DNA of 13,080 nt from Campylobacterales bacterium (GTDB taxonomy: Bacteria; Campylobacterota; Campylobacteria; Campylobacterales; QNZT01): assembly GCA_015662615.1 (NCBI GenBank), contig DQTU01000297.1, positions 1 to 13,080 on the forward strand, written 5' to 3'. Every line of letters begins with the position of its first letter. Position 1 is the stretch's first letter. The translations under genes and the position numbers were made by a program. The notes under the pieces are model-generated. The model saw nothing but the letters and a program-made list of their open reading frames with translations, was not told the DNA's origin and did not search any database. This document shows positions 6,100 to 12,755 of the stretch, one piece after another.

Positions 6100-6648
6100 G
6101 GCAATTACCAAAAAATAGAACTATTAAAATTATTGATTTGTTTGCTGGTATTGGTGGAATTAGGCTAGGTTTTGAAAGAGCTTATGAGGGTGGAATAGAA
6201 TCCGTTTTTAGTAGCGAATGGAATAAATATTCTATACAAGCCTATCAAGCAAATTTTGGCATGGAAATAGTACATGGCGATATAACTAAAATTGATGAAA
6301 AAGATATTCCCTATCATGATATTTTACTTGCAGGATTTCCTTGTCGGCCATTTTCCCAGGCAGGGTTAAAAAAAAGGATTTGATGATATTCGTGGAACAC
6401 TATTTTTTGATATAGCTAGGATGCTTGAAGAGAAAAAACCAAAAGCTTTTTTACTTGAAAATGTTAAACAACTTAGAGGACATGACAAGGGAAGAGCGCT
6501 AGAAATAATTATGAAAAAATTAAAAGAGATAGGGTATAAAAATATACAGTATCAACTTTTAAAAGCTAAAGAATTTGGGCTTCCTTAAAATCGTGAAAGA
6601 CTTTATATTATTGGGTTTTTAGAGGTGCCCTATAATAAATTTTCTTGA
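6092..6648 (+). pseudogene. DNA (cytosine-5-)-methyltransferase remnant
   Basis: The family transfers methyl from SAM to C5 of cytosine. The likely original start is ATG 6092 with GGAG upstream, reading MTKAITK, then shifted in the A run 6110-6115 into NRTIKIIDLFAGIGGIRLGFE, the SAM-binding motif I. Motif IV follows but reads GFPCRPFSQAG, where the family has PCQ, so the catalytic Cys is kept and the Gln is lost. A second shift in the 8-A run at 6368-6375 leads into GFDDIRGTLFFDIARML, then motif VI (FLLENVKQLRGHDKGRA) and motif VIII, where the expected FGLPQNRERLYIIGF has TAA (6586-6588) for the Gln codon. The frame ends at 6648. The target recognition domain and motifs IX-X are missing. Two shifts, one nonsense codon, one key substitution and a truncation make it inactive. 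Confidence 0.85.
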
Positions 6649-6673
6649 CAATTCCCCCATTTTCCTATATACT
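6645..6673 (+). promoter_or_regulatory. Near-consensus sigma-70 promoter of the envelope operon
   Basis: TTGACA (6645-6650), a 17-base spacer and TATACT (6668-6673), which is 6/6 and 5/6 of consensus with ideal spacing. The expected start near 6680 leaves a leader of about 27 bases with the AGGA site of the first gene. A full -35 box is unusual in Campylobacterota, where it is normally not conserved. The TGA ending the methyltransferase remnant lies within the -35 box. Confidence 0.75.
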
Positions 6674-6698
6674 TTGCACTACAAAGTAATTTGCAAAG
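6671..6698 (+). promoter_or_regulatory. Inverted repeats over the promoter: likely operator
   Basis: ACTTTG-cacta-CAAAGT (6671-6687) is a perfect 6-bp inverted repeat overlapping the -10 box and the expected transcription start. A second pairing, CTTTGCA (6672-6678) with TGCAAAG (6692-6698), uses the same left arm. A dimeric regulator bound here would block the promoter. The winged-helix protein encoded second in the operon is the natural candidate for autoregulation; this link is inference. Confidence 0.6.
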
Positions 6699-6706
6699 GA
6701 AAACAG

Positions 6707-7321
6707 ATGAGCGAAAAAGAAGAGGCACTACAGCATTTAAGTGACATAAAATCCGTATTGGTAGATAAAGATGCGTTTTTTCCTTACAACTATAATGCCC
6801 TTATCGTGTGGGGTGTGATAGGTATGATTATGTCTTTATTTATGGGTGTAATTTTTAAAGCTTCTCTTCTTTATGGGGCTATTTTTTCTTTTGTTGTTAC
6901 GACAGCTGGTTTTATGATAGAGGGATTTTTGGTCAAAAAGGTCAATGAAGCGTATGATATAGAGGATTGTACGAAAAGGCAGAAGTTTATATCCATTATG
7001 TTTAGCATGTTGACTTTTTTTGCTATCGCTTTGTCTGTACTGCGTGCAAAGCGTGACCTTATCATTCCTGCTTATGCTGTTTGGATATTTTTGATAGGAA
7101 TGGGGAATTTTGCTTTGGGTTTTATACTCAATATTAAGATTTTTACACTTGCGTCGTATTTGAAAATGAGTGTTGCGATATTGATTATGATAGCGACTCT
7201 ATTTGTTGGTGATTTGGGTAGTTTGGATTCGATGTTTTTCTTTTTTGTGCAAGGTGTTACTTTTGCACTTTTAGGGGTACTGCCTATCCTAATAGCTAGA
7301 AAGTTAAAAAAGGAACTCTAA
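6707..7321 (+). CDS. Six-helix inner-membrane protein of unknown function
   Basis: A 204-residue protein started at ATG 6707, seven bases after AGGA; a longer frame from 6674 would begin inside the promoter and is rejected. A charged N-terminus of about 30 residues (MSEKEEALQHLSDIKSVLVD) precedes six hydrophobic segments: around ALIVWGVIGMIMSLFMGV, YGAIFSFVVTTAGFMI, ISIMFSMLTFFAIALSV, AYAVWIFLIGMGNFALGF, LKMSVAILIMIATLF and FFFVQGVTFALLGVLPIL. It is the first gene after the regulated promoter and its stop abuts the GTG of the winged-helix regulator. Pairs of a small membrane protein and a winged-helix regulator are common; the membrane partner may sense or bind the regulator. I do not recognise a named family. 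Confidence 0.75.
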   Translation: MSEKEEALQHLSDIKSVLVDKDAFFPYNYNALIVWGVIGMIMSLFMGVIFKASLLYGAIFSFVVTTAGFMIEGFLVKKVNEAYDIEDCTKRQKFISIMFSMLTFFAIALSVLRAKRDLIIPAYAVWIFLIGMGNFALGFILNIKIFTLASYLKMSVAILIMIATLFVGDLGSLDSMFFFFVQGVTFALLGVLPILIARKLKKEL

Positions 7322-7600
7322 GTGTTTGATCCACTTTTGCATCAAAATATCAGATCAAAATTGATCTCCTTACTTATCACAAATGAAGAGCTTCCTTTTA
7401 AAGCTTTAAAAGAGTATTTGGAAGTGACCGATGGTAATCTCTCTAGCCATTTGACAAAGCTTGAAAAAGCTGGTTATGTCAAAATAGAGAAGAGTTTTGA
7501 AGGAAAACGACCTAAAACAGTTGTGCATATCAGTAATAATGGGCGAAAAGCATTTATAAAGTATATATCAGAACTTAAAAAATTTATTGAGGAGAACTAA
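7322..7600 (+). CDS. Winged-helix transcriptional regulator (HTH_34 / MarR-ArsR-like)
   Basis: 92 residues, GTG start directly after the previous stop with AGGA eight bases upstream. The whole protein is one winged helix: an N-terminal helix (HQNIRSKLISLLITNE), helices two and three (PFKALKEYLEVTDGNLSSHLTKLEKAGYV, where DGNLSSHLTKLEKAG is the recognition helix), and a wing (KSFEGKRPKTVVHISNNG), followed by a dimerising helix. This layout is typical of single-domain regulators with the HTH_34 type winged helix. No Cys or His metal cluster or ligand pocket is evident. It most likely binds the inverted repeats at the operon promoter as a dimer and controls its own operon; the signal is not known. 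Confidence 0.85.
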   Translation: MFDPLLHQNIRSKLISLLITNEELPFKALKEYLEVTDGNLSSHLTKLEKAGYVKIEKSFEGKRPKTVVHISNNGRKAFIKYISELKKFIEEN

Positions 7601-7921
7601 ATGAGAAATATTTTAATCACAACAGCACATCCAACAAGTCATAATCTTACAACAGGCATAGCTGAAATTTATAAAACTGAAAAAGAGAAACAAGGTCATA
7701 GTGTGGAAATTATAGACCTTTACCGTGATAAACAACAGCCATTTTTTGCATTTGAAAAAGTATTTGAGAAGACGCTTACGGATGAGCAGATATATTATCA
7801 AGAGATGATTACAAAAGCAGAAGAAATTGTTTTTGTATATCCTTTCTTTGGAGGGATTGATACATCGGAGAAAAAGGTAAATGCAATATTTGATAGCGTT
7901 AAAAAAATAGCAAACAATTAA
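7601..7921 (+). CDS. Shortened flavodoxin-fold NAD(P)H oxidoreductase
   Basis: 106 residues, ATG immediately after the stop of the regulator with GGAG upstream. The N-terminal half is clearly the flavodoxin-like fold of NAD(P)H:quinone oxidoreductase/KefF-type proteins: MRNILITTAHPTSHNLTTGIAEIY (first strand and phosphate loop), HSVEIIDLYRD (second strand), DEQIYYQEMITKAEEIVFVYP (third helix and strand). Family members are usually about 170-200 residues and continue YPxWWxxxPAxxKxxxDRV, the flavin-contact region. Here YPF is followed at once by FGGIDTSEKKVNAIFDSVKKIANN, which resembles the C-terminal helix of such proteins. An in-frame internal deletion of roughly 70-90 residues is the simplest reading. 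The frame and its ribosome binding site are clean, but FMN binding is doubtful. Confidence 0.7.
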   Translation: MRNILITTAHPTSHNLTTGIAEIYKTEKEKQGHSVEIIDLYRDKQQPFFAFEKVFEKTLTDEQIYYQEMITKAEEIVFVYPFFGGIDTSEKKVNAIFDSVKKIANN

Positions 7922-7933
7922 AGGAAAATAAAT

Positions 7934-8686
7934 ATGAAGAAAATTATATTAGCAAGTTTAGTAGTAGCTTCGAGCCTTATGGCGTTAAGCAATTTAGAGA
8001 TAGCTCAAAAGGCGGATAAAGCAACCGATGGGTTTGAAAGTTCTATCTCAAAAACTGAGATGACTTTGATAAATGCAAGTGGTCAAACAAGTGTTCGGGA
8101 TTTGCTTATGAAGACTTTGGAGGGTGAAAATGGAGATAAAACCCTCTCTATTTTTTTATCTCCTGCCGATGTAAAAGGGACAAAAGTTTTAGGTTGGGAG
8201 CATGTTGATAGAGATGATGACCAATGGCTTTATCTTCCAGCACTAAAAAGAGTAAAAAGAATTGCATCTCGTAACAAATCTGGTTCTTTTATGGGAAGTG
8301 AATTTTCCTATGAAGATATCGGAAATCAAAATCCTGGAAAATACAGTTTTGACGGAGAGCCTGAAACAGTACAATTTAATGGTAAAGAGTGTTATAAAGG
8401 TGTGAGAATCCCAAAAGATAAAAATTCTGGTTATACCAAACAGATAACATGGGTGGATACGAAAGATTTTTTGATTCAAAAAGTTGAGTATTATGATAGA
8501 AAACAAGAGCATCTGAAAACTGCGACTTTTTCTGACTATAAACAGATAGAGGGTGTTTGGAGAGTGGGAAAGATTGAGATGAATAATCATCAAAATGATA
8601 AATCTACGGTTTTGATTTGGAAAGAAGATAAGATAAAAGCAGGACTTCGTTCTAAAAACTTTGACAAGAGAGAGCTTAAAAAGTGA
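7934..8686 (+). CDS. Periplasmic LolA-like outer-membrane lipoprotein-sorting family protein
   Basis: 250 residues with a Sec signal peptide (MKKIILASLVVASSLMALS, cleavage near residue 19). The mature part has the pattern of the LolA-like family commonly named outer membrane lipoprotein-sorting protein (PF17131): a first strand series with SKTEMTLINASGQTSVRDL, then KVLGWEHVDRDDDQWLYLPAL, KRVKRIASRNKSGSFMGSEFSYEDI, and a late TFSDYKQIEGVWRVGKIEM segment. The fold is a half-barrel that holds acyl chains or other hydrophobic cargo. It is not the housekeeping LolA. Genes of this family usually sit next to an MMPL/RND transporter, as here, suggesting it carries the transporter's cargo across the periplasm. 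Its TGA overlaps the GTG of the next gene by three bases (GTGA). Confidence 0.85.
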   Translation: MKKIILASLVVASSLMALSNLEIAQKADKATDGFESSISKTEMTLINASGQTSVRDLLMKTLEGENGDKTLSIFLSPADVKGTKVLGWEHVDRDDDQWLYLPALKRVKRIASRNKSGSFMGSEFSYEDIGNQNPGKYSFDGEPETVQFNGKECYKGVRIPKDKNSGYTKQITWVDTKDFLIQKVEYYDRKQEHLKTATFSDYKQIEGVWRVGKIEMNNHQNDKSTVLIWKEDKIKAGLRSKNFDKRELKK

Positions 8687-9846
8687 AAAGGTTAGCATTT
8701 CTATCTCTACTTCCACTTGTCATGGTAGCTGGTGAGTTTGAGCGTAAAGGAAATATTGGATTTGAAGTACAATATCTAGGGCATGATATTGATAATAAAA
8801 GAGATAATGCTTTGGCTTTGCGTTTTGAGATGGAGGTAAAAAAAGAGGTTGGTGATGGTGTTTTTGTAGCTTATGTAAAAAAAGTGTTTGACAAAGATGA
8901 TAAAGAGCGACGATACATTGATTTTAATGACCTCTATTATCAGCATAACTTTGAAGACAGCGATATTTTGATAGGGCGAAATACTCGTTTTTGGGGTGCT
9001 TTGGAGTTTTATAACTTGACTGATGTTTTTAATACTAAAGATTTTTTAGATGACCCTTTTGATTATGATTCTAAGCTTGGGTCTTGGAATATTGCCTATA
9101 CAAAGTATCTTGATAACTCTGAAATTTCCCTAATTGTGAAGCTTCATGAAGAGAAACAACGGATACAAGATAGTGAGTCAGTCAATAACTTTTTTCCGTT
9201 ACCTTTCGATGATGATTTAAAAACTCAAAAGGATGAAAACCGTCCAACGCTGTTTTTAAAATACAGTGGTTCAGGTGATGAAGTTCAAGTTGATTATGGG
9301 CTTGTTTATCAAAATGGTTATGATGCTCAGCGTTATATAAGTATGGAAAATGGAACACTCCGACAAAATGCTTATATCGTCAATAAGCTCATGGGATATG
9401 CGACTTATATTCATGAAGATACGATTTATAAAACTGAATTAGCTTATGCGATAAGTGATGACGACAAAGTTTCTGATTACGGTGAACTTGGCGTAGGTTT
9501 AGAACATACACTTTATGGGTTTTGGGATAAGAGAGATTTGGGGCTCTTGGCTGAGTATTATCGTTATGAGGCAAAAGATGATGACAAAGTGGATTTTAGT
9601 AAATTTTTTGCGGATGATTTAACGCTTGGGTTTAGACTTTCGATGAATGATTTGTCCTCATCTCAAGTGCTTGGTGGTTTAGATATAGACTTGGACACCA
9701 AAGAGAAAATCTTTTTTGTTGAGTACGACACAAGGGTTTGGGAGAAGTATAAATTAAAAGCTTCTTTTACGCATTTGGCTCCTGAAGAAGGGTCTGTGTT
9801 TGAAGAGTTGGATAAAGTGAAGTTAGAGTTTGGTTACTATTTTTAG
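8683..9846 (+). CDS. Outer-membrane beta-barrel protein (DUF1302-like position)
   Basis: 387 residues, GTG start overlapping the previous stop; signal peptide KRLAFLSLLPLVMVAGEF. The mature protein alternates polar and hydrophobic residues in short strands rich in Tyr, Phe and Asp throughout (for example ALALRFEMEVKKEV, DILIGRNTRFWGALEFYNLTD, EKIFFVEYDTRVW, KLKASFTHLAPEE) and ends in an aromatic residue after KLEFGYYF, the signal read by the BAM complex. The GRNTRFWGALEFYNLTDVFN stretch resembles the plug-proximal motif seen in DUF1302 and related barrels that accompany MMPL plus LolA-like genes. It most likely forms the outer-membrane end of the transport route. The barrel call is firm; the family is less so. 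Confidence 0.75.
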   Translation: MKRLAFLSLLPLVMVAGEFERKGNIGFEVQYLGHDIDNKRDNALALRFEMEVKKEVGDGVFVAYVKKVFDKDDKERRYIDFNDLYYQHNFEDSDILIGRNTRFWGALEFYNLTDVFNTKDFLDDPFDYDSKLGSWNIAYTKYLDNSEISLIVKLHEEKQRIQDSESVNNFFPLPFDDDLKTQKDENRPTLFLKYSGSGDEVQVDYGLVYQNGYDAQRYISMENGTLRQNAYIVNKLMGYATYIHEDTIYKTELAYAISDDDKVSDYGELGVGLEHTLYGFWDKRDLGLLAEYYRYEAKDDDKVDFSKFFADDLTLGFRLSMNDLSSSQVLGGLDIDLDTKEKIFFVEYDTRVWEKYKLKASFTHLAPEEGSVFEELDKVKLEFGYYF

Positions 9847-9855
9847 GAGATATGA

Positions 9856-12150
9856 ATGAAAAAATATATTGATTTTTTGGATAAATTTAAATGGCTGGTT
9901 GCCATTGGTGTTCCGCTTTTAGTTTTTGCTTTGGCTACAAATCTCAAACATTTAGAGATGGACGGAAGTTATCGGATTTGGTTTGGCGAGGATTCTAAGA
10001 CACTAATCGATTATGATAATTTTAGAAAGACATTTGGAAATGATGATGCTGTAATTATCACTTTTAAAGATGAAAATGGGATATTTAATAAAAAAGCTCT
10101 TCAAAGTATTGATAATATCACTCAAAAACTATGGAGAACAAAGTATATCGCTCGTGTGGATTCGATAACAAACTATCAACATGTTCATTCAGACCCTGAA
10201 GTTCCTGATGATGTCATTGTTGAGGATTTTATACAAGATATACAGACTCAGGATGAAGCTTATTTTGCAGATAGAAAAGAGATAGCTGTAAATGACTCTC
10301 TTATTGTAGATGGGTTTATTTCACGAGATGGTAAAACTACGATGATTTCAGCTCGTCTCACTCCAAAAGTAAATGATGATAGCGATAAAAGTGGCGAAAT
10401 CATGAAGCTTGTCAATGAGATTTTAGCACCAGAAATTGAGAGAACAGGATATAAGTATCATCTAAATGGTGGTCCTCCATTAAATCAATCTTTTGTACAA
10501 ATCGGAACAAGTGATGCGACGACTTTTACCCCTTTGGTTCTTCTAGCTTCAATGATACTTCTGTTTTTACTTTTTCGTCGTGTGAGTGGTTCATTGATAC
10601 CTATTGCTGTGGTAATTTTTACATTTATGACGGTTCTTGCTGTGCAGGTTATGTTGGGATATAAGCTAAACAACTTTACGGCAAATCTTCCAGTTTTTGT
10701 TGTGGCGATTGGAATTGCTGATGCTGTGCATATCTATATCATTTGGATTATGTATAAAAGAGAGGGGCAGGGGAACAAAGATGCAGTACTTCATAGTGTT
10801 CAAAAAAACATGCTTCCAGTTTTTCTAACCTCTTTGACAACAGCGATAGGATTTGCGACTCTTACTATCTCAAAAGTAATCCCAGTTTTAACCCTTGGAA
10901 TTGCGACTGCAAGTGGTGCTGTTTTAGCATTTTTCATCTCTCTTTTTTGGATGCCAGCAGTTTTGTTGTTAATTAAAAAAGATGTAAAAGCTAAAGAGGT
11001 AGAAAAAGTTGTAAATAAAAAACCATTTGGTTATGGAGCATTTATAGTAAGAAATGATAAAAAGATTATCGCTATAACTACTTTAATATTTGCTGTTCTT
11101 GCAGTTGGTCTGTTTAAAGTAAAAGTCGATAGTAATACAATTCGCTACTTTGATAAAAGTGTAGATATTCGAAAATCAACAGAGTTTTTGATGGAAAATC
11201 TAACAGGTCCAATGGCTTATGAAATCATCGTAGATAGTGGCAGAAAAGATGGGATAAAAGACCCAGAATTTATGAAAACCGTTGAGAGGTTTTATGAAGA
11301 GTATCAAGGTAAATTTCCAGATGTTAGACATATGTCATCTCTTACAGACATCGTAAAACGATTCAATTATGTGCTTGATGGTAAAGATGAGATACCCGAT
11401 ACACAAGAACTTATTGCTCAATATCTTCTTCTCTACTCACTCTCACTTCCACAAGGCATGGAGATAAACGATAAGATGGATATCAATGAGCAAAAACTTA
11501 GAGTAACAGGACGGATAAACATCGTCGATACTTCGGTTGATTTGGAGATGATAAACTATGCCCATGATTGGTGGAAAAATACGCCTTATAGTGCAACTGT
11601 GCAAGGTCAAACAGCGATGTTCGCGTACATGCAAAGTGATGTAACTGATACGCTTATCTATTCACTCTCTTTGGCGATTTTTCTCGTTTCAATTATCATG
11701 CTTATCATCTTTAAGCGTCCAAAATTACTTTGGGTCTTTATCTTGCCAAATATCTTACCTGTCATGTTAGTGGTAGGACTCATGGGATGGATGGGAATTG
11801 ATATCGACATCGGAGTTGCAATCGCTGGAGCTATCATCATCGGGGTTGCGGTGGATGATACGATACACTTTTTGGTGAAGTATTTTGATGCGAGAAAAAG
11901 AGGGTTAAGTTTAGAAGACTCTTTTGATGAGGTACTCCGATACGCAGGAAAAGCGATACTTTTTACGACGATTATCTTAAGTATTGCCTTCTCACTCTTT
12001 GCTTTTTCTACCTTTACGCCAAACCAAAACTTTGGTATTGTGACAGCTTCGGCACTTATTATTGCATTTGTGGTAGATTTGCTACTTTTGCCTGCACTTT
12101 TGAGTTTGACGGAGAAAGATAAAACTGTGTATAATAAGCTGAAAATTTAA
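9856..12150 (+). CDS. RND-superfamily (MMPL-type) transporter
   Basis: 764 residues. ATG 9856 is chosen over ATG 9852 because AGGAGA (9845-9850) is five bases from the former and only one from the latter. The protein is a duplicated RND unit: one helix (about 14-30), a periplasmic domain (31-220), five helices (about 222-372), then the same plan again (helix about 402-420, periplasmic domain to about 597, five helices to 755). The charged motifs in the fourth helix of each half are visible, GIADAVHIYI in the first and GVAVDDTIHF in the second, where the Asp residues relay protons. It lacks the large docking domains of drug-type RND pumps, so it belongs to the MMPL/HpnN/sterol-transporter-like group, which moves lipids or other hydrophobic molecules. 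It is the motor of the operon. Confidence 0.92.
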   Translation: MKKYIDFLDKFKWLVAIGVPLLVFALATNLKHLEMDGSYRIWFGEDSKTLIDYDNFRKTFGNDDAVIITFKDENGIFNKKALQSIDNITQKLWRTKYIARVDSITNYQHVHSDPEVPDDVIVEDFIQDIQTQDEAYFADRKEIAVNDSLIVDGFISRDGKTTMISARLTPKVNDDSDKSGEIMKLVNEILAPEIERTGYKYHLNGGPPLNQSFVQIGTSDATTFTPLVLLASMILLFLLFRRVSGSLIPIAVVIFTFMTVLAVQVMLGYKLNNFTANLPVFVVAIGIADAVHIYIIWIMYKREGQGNKDAVLHSVQKNMLPVFLTSLTTAIGFATLTISKVIPVLTLGIATASGAVLAFFISLFWMPAVLLLIKKDVKAKEVEKVVNKKPFGYGAFIVRNDKKIIAITTLIFAVLAVGLFKVKVDSNTIRYFDKSVDIRKSTEFLMENLTGPMAYEIIVDSGRKDGIKDPEFMKTVERFYEEYQGKFPDVRHMSSLTDIVKRFNYVLDGKDEIPDTQELIAQYLLLYSLSLPQGMEINDKMDINEQKLRVTGRINIVDTSVDLEMINYAHDWWKNTPYSATVQGQTAMFAYMQSDVTDTLIYSLSLAIFLVSIIMLIIFKRPKLLWVFILPNILPVMLVVGLMGWMGIDIDIGVAIAGAIIIGVAVDDTIHFLVKYFDARKRGLSLEDSFDEVLRYAGKAILFTTIILSIAFSLFAFSTFTPNQNFGIVTASALIIAFVVDLLLLPALLSLTEKDKTVYNKLKI

Positions 12151-12161
12151 AGGCTTATTGT

Positions 12162-12674
12162 ATGAAAAAGATTTTATTAGGGTTAATCTTGGTTAGTATG
12201 CAACTGTTTAGTATACAGTTAGGTGAGATTCCATTAGCGGTAACACTTGATGGTAAAGATGGCGGAAAAGTAGATGGAAGTGCATGGAACTCAACCATGT
12301 TAAGTGGTAAAGTCCATGTGCTTTTCTATGTGGATCCAGATGAAAAAGATGTCAATGAGGCATTTTCAGAAGCTTTGAAAGCTGAAAATTTTGATAAAGC
12401 TCATTATGCTTCTGTTGCAGTTATCAACTTGGCCGCAACTTGGAAACCAAATATTATCATCGAAGCACTTCTCAAAGCAAAACAGAAAAAATTTCCAAAT
12501 GCACTCTATGTCAAAGATAAGAAAAAAGTGCTTGTTGAAAAATGGGCATTGGCTGATGATGCTTCAAACATCGTAGTTTTTGGAAAAGATGGTAAAACGA
12601 TCTACCTTAAAAATGGTAAATTAGACCAAAGTGAGATTTCAAAAGTAATTCAACTAATTAAAGATAATTTATAA
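12162..12674 (+). CDS. YtfJ-family periplasmic thioredoxin-fold protein
   Basis: 170 residues with a signal peptide (MKKILLGLILVSMQLFSIQLGE). The pattern matches the YtfJ/HI0045 family (PF09695): LDGKDGGKVDGSAWNSTMLSGKVHVLFYVDPDEKDVNEAFSEALKAENF, then ASVAVINLAATWKPN, a KKFPNALYVKDKKKVLVEKWAL segment, NIVVFGKDGKTIYLKNGKL and a C-terminal helix. The fold is thioredoxin-like, but there is no CxxC, and no cysteine at all, so it cannot be a disulfide oxidoreductase. It begins 11 bases after the RND stop, so it is the last gene of the operon; possible roles are chaperone or adaptor for the transporter. Confidence 0.82.
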   Translation: MKKILLGLILVSMQLFSIQLGEIPLAVTLDGKDGGKVDGSAWNSTMLSGKVHVLFYVDPDEKDVNEAFSEALKAENFDKAHYASVAVINLAATWKPNIIIEALLKAKQKKFPNALYVKDKKKVLVEKWALADDASNIVVFGKDGKTIYLKNGKLDQSEISKVIQLIKDNL

Positions 12675-12720
12675 TTTCTTTACTAAAGCATAAATAATTT
12701 ACTTTTTAAGCAGTTTTCGT

Positions 12721-12750
12721 TAAAATCTAGTCAAATTTTTTGATTAGGGG
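12721..12750 (+). promoter_or_regulatory. Promoter, palindrome and ribosome binding site of the barrel gene
   Basis: TAAAAT at 12721-12726 can serve as the -10 box. Directly behind it, ctagtcaaa (12727-12735) pairs with tttgattag (12739-12747) around a 3-base loop, one pair being G-T. This is either an operator over the start site or a small hairpin next to the AGGGG ribosome binding site (12746-12750). Confidence 0.4.
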
Positions 12751-12755
12751 TTCCC

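Noticed and set aside
6674..6706. Upstream start for the six-helix membrane protein
   Set aside because: It would begin on the -10 box and operator; ATG 6707 has a proper AGGA site.
8243..8716. Minus-strand open frame of 157 codons opposite the LolA-like gene
   Set aside because: Shadow of a well-supported gene; the translation is rich in Phe, Ile and Arg with no family pattern and no ribosome binding site.
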